Shown piece by piece: positions 7,911 to 14,802 of a DNA stretch of 29,935 nucleotides. The notes under the pieces are model-generated. The model searched no databases and was not told where the DNA came from. It worked only from the letters and a program-made list of their open reading frames with translations. Source of the DNA: Anaerolineales bacterium UBA3940 (GTDB taxonomy: Bacteria > Chloroflexota > Anaerolineae > Aggregatilineales > UBA3940); assembly GCA_002385675.1 (NCBI GenBank), contig DGDY01000324.1, forward strand, positions 1 through 29,935, given 5' to 3'. The translations under genes and the position numbers were made by a program. The stretch's first letter is position 1. Each line of letters opens with the position of its first letter.

Positions 7911-8342
7911 CTACGCCTCCCGCCTCGGCAGCGCCACGCTGAACTCGCCCTTCAGCTTCGTCGAGCCGTCCGCCTGGCCTTTGACGGTCAGACGCCCGTG
8001 CACGATGCCCTCGCCGTCAATCTCCTCCTTGCCCGTGACGCGCCCCTCACACACGACCGTCTCGCCGGGGACGGTCATCCCGCTGAAGCGCACCTTGAAG
8101 CGGCGCAGCGCCCCCACGCCCGCCCACGCGTCGATCATCTGCCCGGCGTAGGCCATGATCAACATACCGTGCGCGATGATGCCATCCAGCCCGACCTCCT
8201 GCGCGATGCGGGGCACGGTATGGATGGGGTTGAAGTCCCCCGACGCACCGGAGTAGCGCACCAGGTCGATCTCCTCGATCGGCCCCTTGACGATCTCGGG
8301 CAGCAGGTCGCCCGTTTCCACATCCTCGTAATACAGCGGCAT
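7911..8342 (-). CDS. MaoC-family (HadB-like) enoyl-CoA hydratase, catalytic subunit
   Basis: This 143-residue single hot-dog protein has the hydratase-2 motif YSGASGDFNPIH, giving Asp36, Asn38 and His41, followed by GLDGIIAHGML. From memory, the catalytic Asp and His fall at the same positions as in mycobacterial HadB, and the length agrees. Such enzymes add or remove water at the (R)-3-hydroxyacyl/enoyl-CoA step. AGGGGG precedes the ATG at 5-nt spacing. The gene begins 9 nt after the HadA-like gene on the same strand, and the pair probably forms a heterodimer with this subunit carrying the active site. It converges on the acyl-CoA dehydrogenases, fitting a shared acyl-CoA pathway. Confidence 0.9.
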   Translation of the reverse strand: MPLYYEDVETGDLLPEIVKGPIEEIDLVRYSGASGDFNPIHTVPRIAQEVGLDGIIAHGMLIMAYAGQMIDAWAGVGALRRFKVRFSGMTVPGETVVCEGRVTGKEEIDGEGIVHGRLTVKGQADGSTKLKGEFSVALPRREA

Positions 8343-8351
8343 GACGTCCCC

Positions 8352-8762
8352 CTACCCTCTGACGATGATGAGCGCCCGCTCGTTGAGGACGGGCTCGCCC
8401 TTCTGGTTCATGTACTGCGTGGTGAACTCAACGAAGTCCATCCCGGCGCGGGTGTAGACATCGCTGATGCGCGTCGTGCCGGTGATCGTGTCGCCCACAT
8501 GCATCGGCGCGAGGTACTCGTACTCCTGCTCGGCGTGCAGCACGTTCCTGATGTCCACGCCAAGCTGCAGGAGCGCATCTTCCAGCCCGCCCCCCGCCCA
8601 GAAGCGGAACACGGTTCCGAATGTCGGCGGAACGGGCGCATCCGGCTCCCGGTACGCGTCGTTGCTGTCGCCCGTCGCCAGCAGGAACTCGCGCACCTTC
8701 CCTGCTTCGATCTTCATGCTGAACGGCTCGTAGACCTTGCCCTTGACCTCCGGGTCAAGCAT
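8352..8762 (-). CDS. MaoC N-terminal-like (HadA-type) dehydratase subunit
   Basis: This 136-residue hot-dog protein has the HadA/FAS1-dehydratase N-terminal pattern: a start of GKVYEPFSMKIEAGKVREF, then ATGDSNDAYREP, the PPTFGTVF segment, and a C-terminal strand set (EQEYEYLAPMHVGDTITGT). It lacks the D-x-N-x-x-H catalytic motif seen in its downstream neighbour. It is therefore probably the non-catalytic, substrate-holding partner of a HadAB-like heterodimer. GAGGAG lies 5-6 nt before the ATG. It is the first gene of a two-gene unit whose upstream region is occupied by a palindromic repeat element (8801-8889). Confidence 0.87.
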   Translation of the reverse strand: MLDPEVKGKVYEPFSMKIEAGKVREFLLATGDSNDAYREPDAPVPPTFGTVFRFWAGGGLEDALLQLGVDIRNVLHAEQEYEYLAPMHVGDTITGTTRISDVYTRAGMDFVEFTTQYMNQKGEPVLNERALIIVRG

Positions 8763-8800
8763 CGCGGCTCCTCTCTGTTGTGATGCAGCAAGTCAAAGTA

Positions 8801-8889
8801 AGTCCACAGATGTCACAGATTTATTGATCCACGAATGTTAAAATATTCGCGACTCAGCCTTCTGTGCCATCTGTGTCATCTGTGGACTC
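8801..8889. repeat. Palindromic intergenic repeat, copy A
   Basis: Outer arms AGTCCACAGATGTCACAGAT (8801-8820) and ATCTGTGTCATCTGTGGACT (8869-8888) are inverted repeats matching at 19 of 20 bases. An inner pair, CGAATGTT (8832-8839) and AATATTCG (8842-8849), has one wobble. The arms are built of 9-bp units (CCACAGATG, TCACAGATT). Copy B at 13592-13683 shares TTGATCCACGAATG. It also shares the 23-base right end, with one difference. It lies between two minus-strand genes and encodes nothing. Confidence 0.8.
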
Positions 8890-8938
8890 TTATTCCCCGC
8901 AGAGTGAAACAGCCAACGAGGGCATGAGTTGCGCCCGT

Positions 8939-9967
8939 TCACACCTGCCGGAAGCGGAGCGGCGGGCTGTGCTCCTCTTCGAGGCTGTCGAGGTTGTCAA
9001 TCGCCAGCCGCCCGCGCTGGTGCAGATACTCGACGCGCGCGCCGGTTTGCTCCACCTTGAGCAGCTCGCTGTAGCCGTCGAGCGAGTCGTAGATGCGCAG
9101 GGCGATCTCGTAGATCGTGCGCGGCTCGTCGCAGTGCTCGTAAACCAGCTCGACGCGCCCCCGCGCGCCGTCCAGCGTGCGCCGCACCATCCCGTAGTAA
9201 TCCTCAACTGGCTCCTCGTGCCCGCCGAGCGCCAGCCGCACGCCCTCGACCGCGAGCGCCTTCTCCAGCGACTCGATGTAATGCCCGATGCCGGTGTACG
9301 GCATGATGCTCTCAGGCGCGAGCGCGACGCTGGTGTGCGGCAGCACATGGTCAGCGGTGAGCAGCACATCACCGACCAGCAGCATCACCAGCCCCGGCGC
9401 GTGCCCCGGCACGTGGATCACGCGGAAGGTGTCGTCGATCACATCGCCATCGCCAAAGGTGAAGTCCACCGGCACCGGCTTGAACTCCCGCTTGCCGAGC
9501 ATGTACATCTCCAGCAGGCCCGGCAACCGCTCAGGCGGCACGCCCGCCCGCCGCAGGAAATCCTCGACAGCGGTCCGCGTGACGAGCACCCGCTCGTCGT
9601 AGCTGACCAGCACGGGCTTCGCCAGCCGGTGCAGCCCGACTTCCGCCTGCGGCGCGGCCTCTTTGACGCGCATCAGCCCGCCGAAGTGGTCAATATGCCC
9701 GTGTGTGATGATGATCCGGTCGATGCGGTCGAGCCGGGCATCCACCCCGTGCGCCTCGCGTACCTGCTCCAGCCCGGCGAGCAGGTCGGCATGGGAGTTG
9801 CCGTACCCGGAGCCAACGTCCACCAGTGTGAGCCGGTCGCCATGCTGCACGAGATGGGCATAGCCCATATACGCTGGAAAGACCTCAAGCGGCAGCCGGA
9901 AGATGCGTGCGCCGTTAGAGGCATCGAATACTTCAACCTGCTTTGTTTGTGTGGTTGTCTCAGCCAT
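8939..9967 (-). CDS. Metallo-beta-lactamase-fold hydrolase with C-terminal winged-helix-like domain
   Basis: This is a 342-residue cytoplasmic metallohydrolase. The zinc-binding motif THGHIDHFGG gives His89, His91, Asp93 and His94. Further ligands appear to be the His of IHVPGHAPG and the Asp of LLTADHVLP. LALGGHEEP supplies a late histidine. The last 70 or so residues (EPRTIYEIALRIYDSLDGY, ARVEYLHQRGRLAI) resemble the winged-helix tail of LACTB2-like proteins. The substrate is unknown; relatives cleave thioesters or nucleic acids. The ATG at 9967 overlaps the radical SAM gene by 8 nt, implying coupling. An earlier TTG at 10000 is less likely. It is the last gene of a four-gene operon headed by an Hsp70. 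Confidence 0.85.
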   Translation of the reverse strand: MAETTTQTKQVEVFDASNGARIFRLPLEVFPAYMGYAHLVQHGDRLTLVDVGSGYGNSHADLLAGLEQVREAHGVDARLDRIDRIIITHGHIDHFGGLMRVKEAAPQAEVGLHRLAKPVLVSYDERVLVTRTAVEDFLRRAGVPPERLPGLLEMYMLGKREFKPVPVDFTFGDGDVIDDTFRVIHVPGHAPGLVMLLVGDVLLTADHVLPHTSVALAPESIMPYTGIGHYIESLEKALAVEGVRLALGGHEEPVEDYYGMVRRTLDGARGRVELVYEHCDEPRTIYEIALRIYDSLDGYSELLKVEQTGARVEYLHQRGRLAIDNLDSLEEEHSPPLRFRQV

Positions 9968-10922
9968 GCGCTTCTCTCTGCTGTGAGGGGTGCGGTTCAA
10001 GGAGAAGGCTGTCGTCCAGCCGTGTCAGGCCCAGCTCCAGCGCGAGCGCCCGGGCGCGGGCGTACTCGTCAGGCCGGAGCGGGCGGTTGATGCCCTCGCG
10101 GGCAAAAGCGCGATAGGCGGGCCGGTACTGGTCCATGAGGCTGAGATAGGTGTTCGGCCCGAGGTTCCCGGCAAGCCAGCGCAGCACCCCGGCAGTGTTC
10201 TCGGCGTGGCCGGGCATGACGAGATGGCGCACCAGCACGCCGCGCTGGGCGATGCCATCGACTGTAAGCTGCAGGTCGCCGACCTGCCGGTGCATCTCGC
10301 GGACCGCCGCCCGGTTCACGCGGGGGTAGTCGCGCACGCCGCTCAGCCGCCGCGCGAGATCGGCGTCGCTGTACTTCATATCCGGCAGGTAGATGTCCAC
10401 CACGCCGTCAAGCAGCGCGAGTGCCTGCGGCGCGTCGTAACCGCCGGAGTTCCACACGAGCGGCAGGCGCAGCCCGTCCTCCACGGCAAGAGCCAGTGCG
10501 GCAAGGATCTGCGGCGTGTTGTGCGTCGGGGTGACGAGGTTGATGTTTGCCGCACCACGCGCCTGGAGGTCCAGCATCAGGTCGGCCAGTTCGCGGGCAG
10601 TGAGCGCCTGCCCCTGCCCCTTGATGTTCCAGCGAAAGGTCTGGCAGAACTGGCAGCGCAGGTCGCAGTTGGCAAAGAAGATCGCGCCGGAGCCGCCGCC
10701 CGCGCTGATCGGGCGCTCCTCGCCCATGTGCAGATACGCCGTCGCCACGAGCGCCTGCGTGCCGGTGCGGCAGGGCCCAAGCTCGGCGGCGCGGTCGATG
10801 CCGCAGTCCCAGCCGCACAGGCGGCAGGCGTGCAGAGCGGCCTGCGCTTGCTCGGCGCGGCGTGCCAGCTCGCCGGAGCGGTACAGCGCGAGGTAGGCCG
10901 GCTCAAACGTGTGATCGGTCAT
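9960..10922 (-). CDS. PflX-type radical SAM protein (pyruvate formate-lyase activating enzyme-like)
   Basis: The 320-residue protein carries the radical SAM cluster motif CDLRCQFC (Cys86, Cys90, Cys93; CxxxCxxC) directly after a strand (IFFAN). It also has an N-terminal cysteine set (C33, C36, C40, C51; ACRLCGWDCGIDR, GPCRTG) typical of the COG1313/PflX group. The order NLVTPTHNTP, VWNSGGYD, IYLPDMKYSD and VRHLVMPGH matches this group. No pyruvate formate-lyase or other glycyl-radical enzyme is in the window, so the target is unknown. The ATG at 10922 is 1 nt after the preceding stop (TGACATG), and GAGGGA lies 8 nt upstream. An ATG at 10958 lies inside the previous gene and is rejected. It is operon-linked to the Hsp70, the FGE-like protein and the hydrolase. 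Confidence 0.88.
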   Translation of the reverse strand: MTDHTFEPAYLALYRSGELARRAEQAQAALHACRLCGWDCGIDRAAELGPCRTGTQALVATAYLHMGEERPISAGGGSGAIFFANCDLRCQFCQTFRWNIKGQGQALTARELADLMLDLQARGAANINLVTPTHNTPQILAALALAVEDGLRLPLVWNSGGYDAPQALALLDGVVDIYLPDMKYSDADLARRLSGVRDYPRVNRAAVREMHRQVGDLQLTVDGIAQRGVLVRHLVMPGHAENTAGVLRWLAGNLGPNTYLSLMDQYRPAYRAFAREGINRPLRPDEYARARALALELGLTRLDDSLLLEPHPSQQREAHG

Positions 10923-10923
10923 G

Positions 10924-11871
10924 TCAGCTATCCCTCGCCAGCCGGAACCCGACCACATCGAAGCTGTCAGTCGGCGGCTCGCCCTGTCGCGCGGAGCAGC
11001 GCACCGAGAGCGGGCGGCTGCGCCACGAGCCGCCGTGCATCACGCGCGGCTCATCGGAGCCGGGGTCCTCGCGCCCATCGTCGGCCCGGTAGGGGTAGGC
11101 CCAGAACAGCGACGAGCACCACTCCCAGACGTTGCCCGCGAGGTCGTCATGCCCGTAAGGTCCGCGCCCCGCCGGGAACAGCCCGACCGCGCACAGCCGT
11201 TCAAGCGGTTGGCGGGTCCAAGCGTTGGCGCAGCCCACCTCGAACGTATCGCCCCAGGGGTAGATGCGAGCCCCGCCCGCCCCTCTGGCCGCCAGCACCC
11301 ACTCCGCCTCGGTCGGCAGGCGGTAGCTATGACCGGTCTCCGCACTGAGCCAGCGGCAGTACGCCTCCGCATCGCGTGCGGAAACATGTACGACCGGCAT
11401 ATTGCGCTGCGCGTCATCCGGCCCGCGCCGACCCCACCCGCGCGGGCGGCGATGCCCGGTTGCCTCCACAAACACCTGATACGCCGCCTGCGTCACCGGG
11501 TGCTGCGCCAGGGCGAAGCCCGCCACCTCGACAGCGTGCGGCGGGTATTCGTCCGGGTACTCCTCACTGCCAAGCAGCGCCGTTCCACCCGGCACGTAGA
11601 TCATCTCGGAGAGGTAGTAGGGCGGCGAGAAACGGATGTCCCCAAGCAGAGAGAGCGCCTCGCCTGCCGCCGCTCGCTGGCGCAGCGCGAGGGTCGGCAG
11701 CACGGCGAGCAGATTGCGCGCATACTCGTGCTCGGCTTCCAGTGCAAGGATTGTGCGAGCCGCCTCGCGACGGCGGTGGTTATCCGGCCCGAGCAGCGCC
11801 GCCCACAGGCGCGGATTGCGCTCGCGGCTGGCGCCCATCGCCGGGGCGTGAGGGGGGCGCGTGTCCGGCAT
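10924..11871 (-). CDS. Formylglycine-generating-enzyme-like (SUMF1 domain) protein without catalytic cysteines
   Basis: Of 315 residues, about 1-85 form a helical, HEAT-like segment ending AAAGEALSLLGDIRF. Residues from about 90 to the end are an FGE-sulfatase domain (IYVPGGTALLGSEE, HPVTQAAYQVFVEATGHR, PVVHVSARDAEAYCRWL, YRLPTEAEWVLAARG, YPWGD, DLAGNVWEW, VMHGGSWRSRPLSVRCSAR, VVGFRLA). True formylglycine enzymes have two cysteines after GGSF. Here that stretch is SRPLSV, so formylglycine formation is unlikely. The fold is otherwise used for hydroxylation, sulfoxide synthesis or binding. The start overlaps the Hsp70 stop by one base (TGATG), with GGAG 8 nt upstream, so it is co-translated with the chaperone. 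Confidence 0.9.
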   Translation of the reverse strand: MPDTRPPHAPAMGASRERNPRLWAALLGPDNHRRREAARTILALEAEHEYARNLLAVLPTLALRQRAAAGEALSLLGDIRFSPPYYLSEMIYVPGGTALLGSEEYPDEYPPHAVEVAGFALAQHPVTQAAYQVFVEATGHRRPRGWGRRGPDDAQRNMPVVHVSARDAEAYCRWLSAETGHSYRLPTEAEWVLAARGAGGARIYPWGDTFEVGCANAWTRQPLERLCAVGLFPAGRGPYGHDDLAGNVWEWCSSLFWAYPYRADDGREDPGSDEPRVMHGGSWRSRPLSVRCSARQGEPPTDSFDVVGFRLARDS

Positions 11872-13529
11872 CAGCGCAGCTCCACGACAGGCACGTTGTG
11901 CAGCAGCACGCGGTTGGTCAGCAGGTCGGTGACGGTTACGCGGAGCGTCCGGTTGTGGTCTACATCGAAGATCACCTCGACGCGGTCTTCGCCCGCCTTG
12001 CCTGGCGGGTCGAGGTACGCCACCGTGCGCGAGCCGTCCTCGTCGTTAAGTGGGATCACGCGCCGCATCTCGACGCCCCCGTTGACCATCAGGATCGACC
12101 GCTCGCCGAACATCACCTCGGCCAGCCCGGTGCTGCTCTCCTCCACCTCGCCGATGACGAGTTCGAGCGCCTCCTGCCCATCGCGCGAGGCGGTCAGGAT
12201 CAACTCGACCGGCTCCGCGAGCGGGTAACGCACGCCCGCCGGGATGATCTCCTCCCACTCGTGGCGACCGGTCAGCGGGCTCAGGTGCCGCACACCGTAG
12301 GAGTGGTACAGGAAGTCGTCAAGCCCCATGCCCAGCGCGAGCTTCAGCGCGCCGTGCGCCACCGCCTCGAACGGGCGGTCCTCACAGACGACGTCCGCCC
12401 CAAACTGGGTGCGTATCAGCCGCCGCACGGAGGGGATCTGCGAGGTTCCGCCGATGAGCAGCACCGCGCCGATGTCCTCCGGGAAGATGCCCCGCACCCG
12501 CGCGCTGCGCAGCACCTTGTTGATCGTGCGCTGCACGCCGCTGTAGAAGCCGTGGCGGTCGAGCAGGTCCTCAAGCTGGCTGCGGGTGAAGGTCGTGCGG
12601 TAGGTGCGGAAGGTATCCGGGTCGAACACGCTGACTTCCGCCGTTTCGTGCTCGGAGAGCCGGATCTTGGCGGCCTCGCAGGCGAGTTTAAGCTGCCAGT
12701 AGGCATCGCCCACCTCCTCGCGGGAGACGCCGCTGCGCTCTAACAACTCCTCCAGCAGCCAGTGATCCACGTCGTCGCCGCCGAGCACCTGCCCGGCTTT
12801 GGCCAGCACCCGCGCCTCGACATCGCTGCCCGCACTCTCAACAGTTCCGCGCGGCTGGCCGGACATCTGCCGCCGTGCGCCCTCCAGCACGACGCCCCCA
12901 CCCTCGTCGGCGGCGGGCATCCGCACCAGCGACACATCAAGCGTGCCGCCGCCAAAATCGATGACGAGAATCAACTCGCCGGGAGTGCGCACATCGTAGC
13001 CGAGCGCGGCAGCGGTGCTCTCGTCCACAATACGCACCCGCTGGGCACGCCCGCCGATGCTGCCCTGCGCGATGCTCGTCTCGTCGCGCAGCCACTTCAG
13101 GTAGCGCTCAAAGCTCTGCACGGGGACGGTGAGCACAAGCTCATCGATGCCGCCTTCCTCCTCCACAACAGCTTGCAGCACGGCATTCAGGAACGCCTCG
13201 CCCGCGCGGGCGTCGTCCCACTCCTCGCCATCCACAATGCGGGCGAGCGGGCGGGTGCGGGCGGCAATCCCCCGCTTGAACGACGCAAAATAGCGCTCGT
13301 CGCCCTGAACGTCGTAGCCGCGGCTCTGCACCTCGTACCCGGCAACGACCTGCGGCGCGTCGCCCGCGCCGTTCTCGACGTACAGCCGCGACGGCACAAG
13401 CGGCGGCTCGCCGCCTAGCGGGGGCTTGCTCAGCCCCGGCAGGCGAACCGTCTCGGGGGCATTTCTCGCGTCACGCCACACAGCGACGACTGTGTTGGTG
13501 GTCCCGAAGTCAATTGCGATCTTCTTCAT
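11871..13529 (-). CDS. Hsp70-family chaperone lacking the C-terminal lid
   Basis: This cytoplasmic ATP-dependent chaperone-like protein has 552 residues, against roughly 610-640 for DnaK. The actin-like ATPase domain is complete: phosphate-1 IDFGTTNT (6-13), VDESTAAALGY (168-178), phosphate-2 IDFGGGTLDVS (190-200) and the adenosine motif LLIGGTSQIPSVRR (357-370). A beta-type substrate domain follows (about 400-552, from SYGVRHL to RTLRVTVTDLL), and the protein stops at LHNVPVVELR without a helical lid or an EEVD-like tail. It is a divergent, specialised Hsp70 rather than the housekeeping DnaK. No DnaJ is nearby, but a GrpE-like gene lies just upstream. No Shine-Dalgarno precedes the ATG. It heads a tight four-gene operon (Hsp70, FGE-like, radical SAM, hydrolase). 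Confidence 0.92.
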   Translation of the reverse strand: MKKIAIDFGTTNTVVAVWRDARNAPETVRLPGLSKPPLGGEPPLVPSRLYVENGAGDAPQVVAGYEVQSRGYDVQGDERYFASFKRGIAARTRPLARIVDGEEWDDARAGEAFLNAVLQAVVEEEGGIDELVLTVPVQSFERYLKWLRDETSIAQGSIGGRAQRVRIVDESTAAALGYDVRTPGELILVIDFGGGTLDVSLVRMPAADEGGGVVLEGARRQMSGQPRGTVESAGSDVEARVLAKAGQVLGGDDVDHWLLEELLERSGVSREEVGDAYWQLKLACEAAKIRLSEHETAEVSVFDPDTFRTYRTTFTRSQLEDLLDRHGFYSGVQRTINKVLRSARVRGIFPEDIGAVLLIGGTSQIPSVRRLIRTQFGADVVCEDRPFEAVAHGALKLALGMGLDDFLYHSYGVRHLSPLTGRHEWEEIIPAGVRYPLAEPVELILTASRDGQEALELVIGEVEESSTGLAEVMFGERSILMVNGGVEMRRVIPLNDEDGSRTVAYLDPPGKAGEDRVEVIFDVDHNRTLRVTVTDLLTNRVLLHNVPVVELR

Positions 13530-13591
13530 ACAAGAACAATCTAGACAAAATCTTCGCTTTCGTCCACCGGCTTCACACAGGATAGAAGAGT

Positions 13592-13683
13592 TGATCCACG
13601 AATGGCACGAATTGCACGAATATTATTTATTAGTGTCATTCGTGGACTCTTCATCCGTGTCCATCTGTGACATCTGTGGACTC
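13592..13683. repeat. Palindromic intergenic repeat, copy B
   Basis: TCCACGAATGGCAC (13595-13608) pairs with GTGTCATTCGTGGA (13633-13646), with a single wobble. The left arm is three 9-bp direct repeats: CCACGAATG, GCACGAATT and GCACGAATA (13596-13622). The right end, CCATCTGTGACATCTGTGGA plus CTC (13661-13683), differs at one position from copy A (8867-8889). It fills most of the 152-nt gap between the GrpE-like and Hsp70 genes. Confidence 0.8.
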
Positions 13684-14266
13684 ACACACGCGTCACTTCG
13701 GCCTTGGCGACAATCTCGTCGCCGAGCCGGTAGCCGACGTAGCGCACGCGCACCCGGTCCCCGGCGGCAACCTCATCCGCTCCCCGCCCGACGACGCGGT
13801 GCAGGCGCGGGTCGTAGGATGTCTCACCCCCCGCCTCGCCGATGCACTCAAAGCCGAGATCGGCGATAAGCTGGTCAAGCGGTGCGAGCATGTCGAGCAC
13901 GTCTCGCGCGGTCAGGTCCGCGCCTTGCGCAACGGCAGCCCGCATCGTCGGCAGTTGGACGAGCACCGGCTGCAAATCGCGGAAGAGCGCCAGCCGCCCG
14001 GTCTGCGCGGACTCGGCCTCGGCACGGTGCAGGCGGGCCTCAAGCGCCGCATACTCCGCCCGCAGCCTCTCGATCTGCTCGTCGCGGGCGGCAAGCTGAC
14101 GGCGCAGGTCGTCCTGAGCGCGCTGCTGCGTGTCGAGCGCCCGGCGCAGCCCCTGCACCGTCTCCGCGCACAGGTCGTAGTTCCGCGCTTTCCACCGCGT
14201 GACCTCTACGCGCAGCCGCCGGATCGCCAGCCACTCGCGGAGCGAGCGCCATAGCCTGCTAATCAT
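13682..14266 (-). CDS. GrpE-like coiled-coil nucleotide-exchange factor candidate
   Basis: This 194-residue protein has a basic N terminus (MISRLWRSLREWLAIRRLR), a long heptad-rich coiled coil (about 20-90, including RRQLAARDEQIERLRAEYAA), a helical bundle (95-136) and a C-terminal domain. The C-terminal domain reads LGFECIGEAGGE, YDPRLHRVVG and VRYVGYRLGDEIVAKAEV. That ending follows the GrpE beta domain pattern (LG...IGE.G..FDP..H.AV, GY.L.D.v.rpA.V). I infer an ADP/ATP exchange factor for the Hsp70 encoded next. The assignment is by motif and context, not by search. GAGGAG lies 4-5 nt before the ATG at 14266. The start overlaps the 71-residue gene by 8 nt. An earlier in-frame start at 14308 is rejected. 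Confidence 0.72.
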   Translation of the reverse strand: MISRLWRSLREWLAIRRLRVEVTRWKARNYDLCAETVQGLRRALDTQQRAQDDLRRQLAARDEQIERLRAEYAALEARLHRAEAESAQTGRLALFRDLQPVLVQLPTMRAAVAQGADLTARDVLDMLAPLDQLIADLGFECIGEAGGETSYDPRLHRVVGRGADEVAAGDRVRVRYVGYRLGDEIVAKAEVTRV

Positions 14267-14474
14267 GGCGCTCCTCGCCCGGCGAGTCGTTGCGGGGCGG
14301 CACATCACACGCCAGCGGCTCGTCCGGGTTCAACTCATGGGCGACGGGCAGCATCCCCGCCTCAAGGTCGGCAAACGTCACCGTGCCGTCCGCCTCGATG
14401 TAGACCTCAACCTCGACGGGCAGCACGGGCGGACGGCGCTCGCTCTCGCGTTCCGGAGTTTCATCCCTGCCCAT
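14259..14474 (-). CDS. Small acidic protein of unknown function (71 residues)
   Basis: I do not recognise this protein. It is 71 residues and rich in Glu, Asp and Pro, with one likely beta-hairpin region VEVEVYIEADGTVTFADLEAG in the middle and a disordered, charged C terminus (PPRNDSPGEERHD). The segment VYIEADGTVTF echoes IEFTIRPDGTV in the DUF2997 protein encoded just upstream, so the two may share a strand-turn-strand unit. Support for it as a gene comes from its 8-nt overlap with the GrpE-like gene and from its place in the chaperone/AAA run. A purine-rich stretch (GAGGGAGAG) lies rather far upstream of the ATG. It begins 31 nt after a predicted terminator. Confidence 0.6.
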   Translation of the reverse strand: MGRDETPERESERRPPVLPVEVEVYIEADGTVTFADLEAGMLPVAHELNPDEPLACDVPPRNDSPGEERHD

Positions 14475-14504
14475 GTGTGTTCGCTCTCCCTCGGTCTACT
14501 AGCG

Positions 14505-14535
14505 AAAATGCCCCACAGAGTGATCTGCAGGGCAT
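14505..14535 (-). terminator. Intrinsic terminator after DUF2997
   Basis: Read on the minus strand, ATGCCCTGCAGA (14535-14524) pairs with TCTGTGGGGCAT (14519-14508) over a 4-nt loop. This makes a 12-bp stem with two G-U pairs, and it ends in TTTT (14508-14505). It separates the DUF1257-DUF2997 unit from the 71-residue and GrpE-like genes and may let only part of transcription through. Confidence 0.6.
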
Positions 14536-14559
14536 CTCAGCTTCGCGTTCAGCAGCAGG

Positions 14560-14781
14560 TTAGCTGTTCGTCACGACGTTGTCGCTCGTGGTTTCGGTCG
14601 GGCGATAGTACTCGGAGGTGCGCTCACGCTCCTGCACTTCGCCCAGCGCCTGCTCGATGCCCCTCGTCACGTCCTCACAGGCCGGGCCGCCAACACCTAT
14701 CACCCTCTCCTCGACAGTGCCGTCGGGCCGGATCGTGAACTCGATCTGCTGTCTCTGTGTCATCAGTTCAATAACTCCCAT
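14560..14781 (-). CDS. DUF2997 domain protein
   Basis: This is a 73-residue protein whose segment QQIEFTIRPDGTVEERVIG followed by GPACEDVTRGIEQALGEV matches my knowledge of DUF2997. That is a small uncharacterised family found mostly in cyanobacteria next to DUF1257 (Ycf35). It has one conserved cysteine (GPAC) and a disordered tail. It starts 21 nt after DUF1257 on the same strand. Two starts are possible: the ATG at 14781 (AGG about 8 nt away) and an ATG at 14763 just before the conserved QRQQIEF core. Its function is unknown. Its placement with an AAA ATPase and an Hsp70/GrpE pair suggests an adaptor-like role, which is inference. Confidence 0.8.
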   Translation of the reverse strand: MGVIELMTQRQQIEFTIRPDGTVEERVIGVGGPACEDVTRGIEQALGEVQERERTSEYYRPTETTSDNVVTNS

Positions 14782-14802
14782 GCAGGCAGCCTGTCAGGCC
14801 GC

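Noticed and set aside
9960..10922. Calling the radical SAM protein a true pyruvate formate-lyase activase
   Set aside because: No glycyl-radical enzyme is in the window, and the N-terminal cysteine set fits the PflX group, whose substrate is not established.
13530..13591. Possible promoter before Hsp70 (TAGATT with no -35)
   Set aside because: The boxes are too weak to call, and no Shine-Dalgarno or clear start point supports it.
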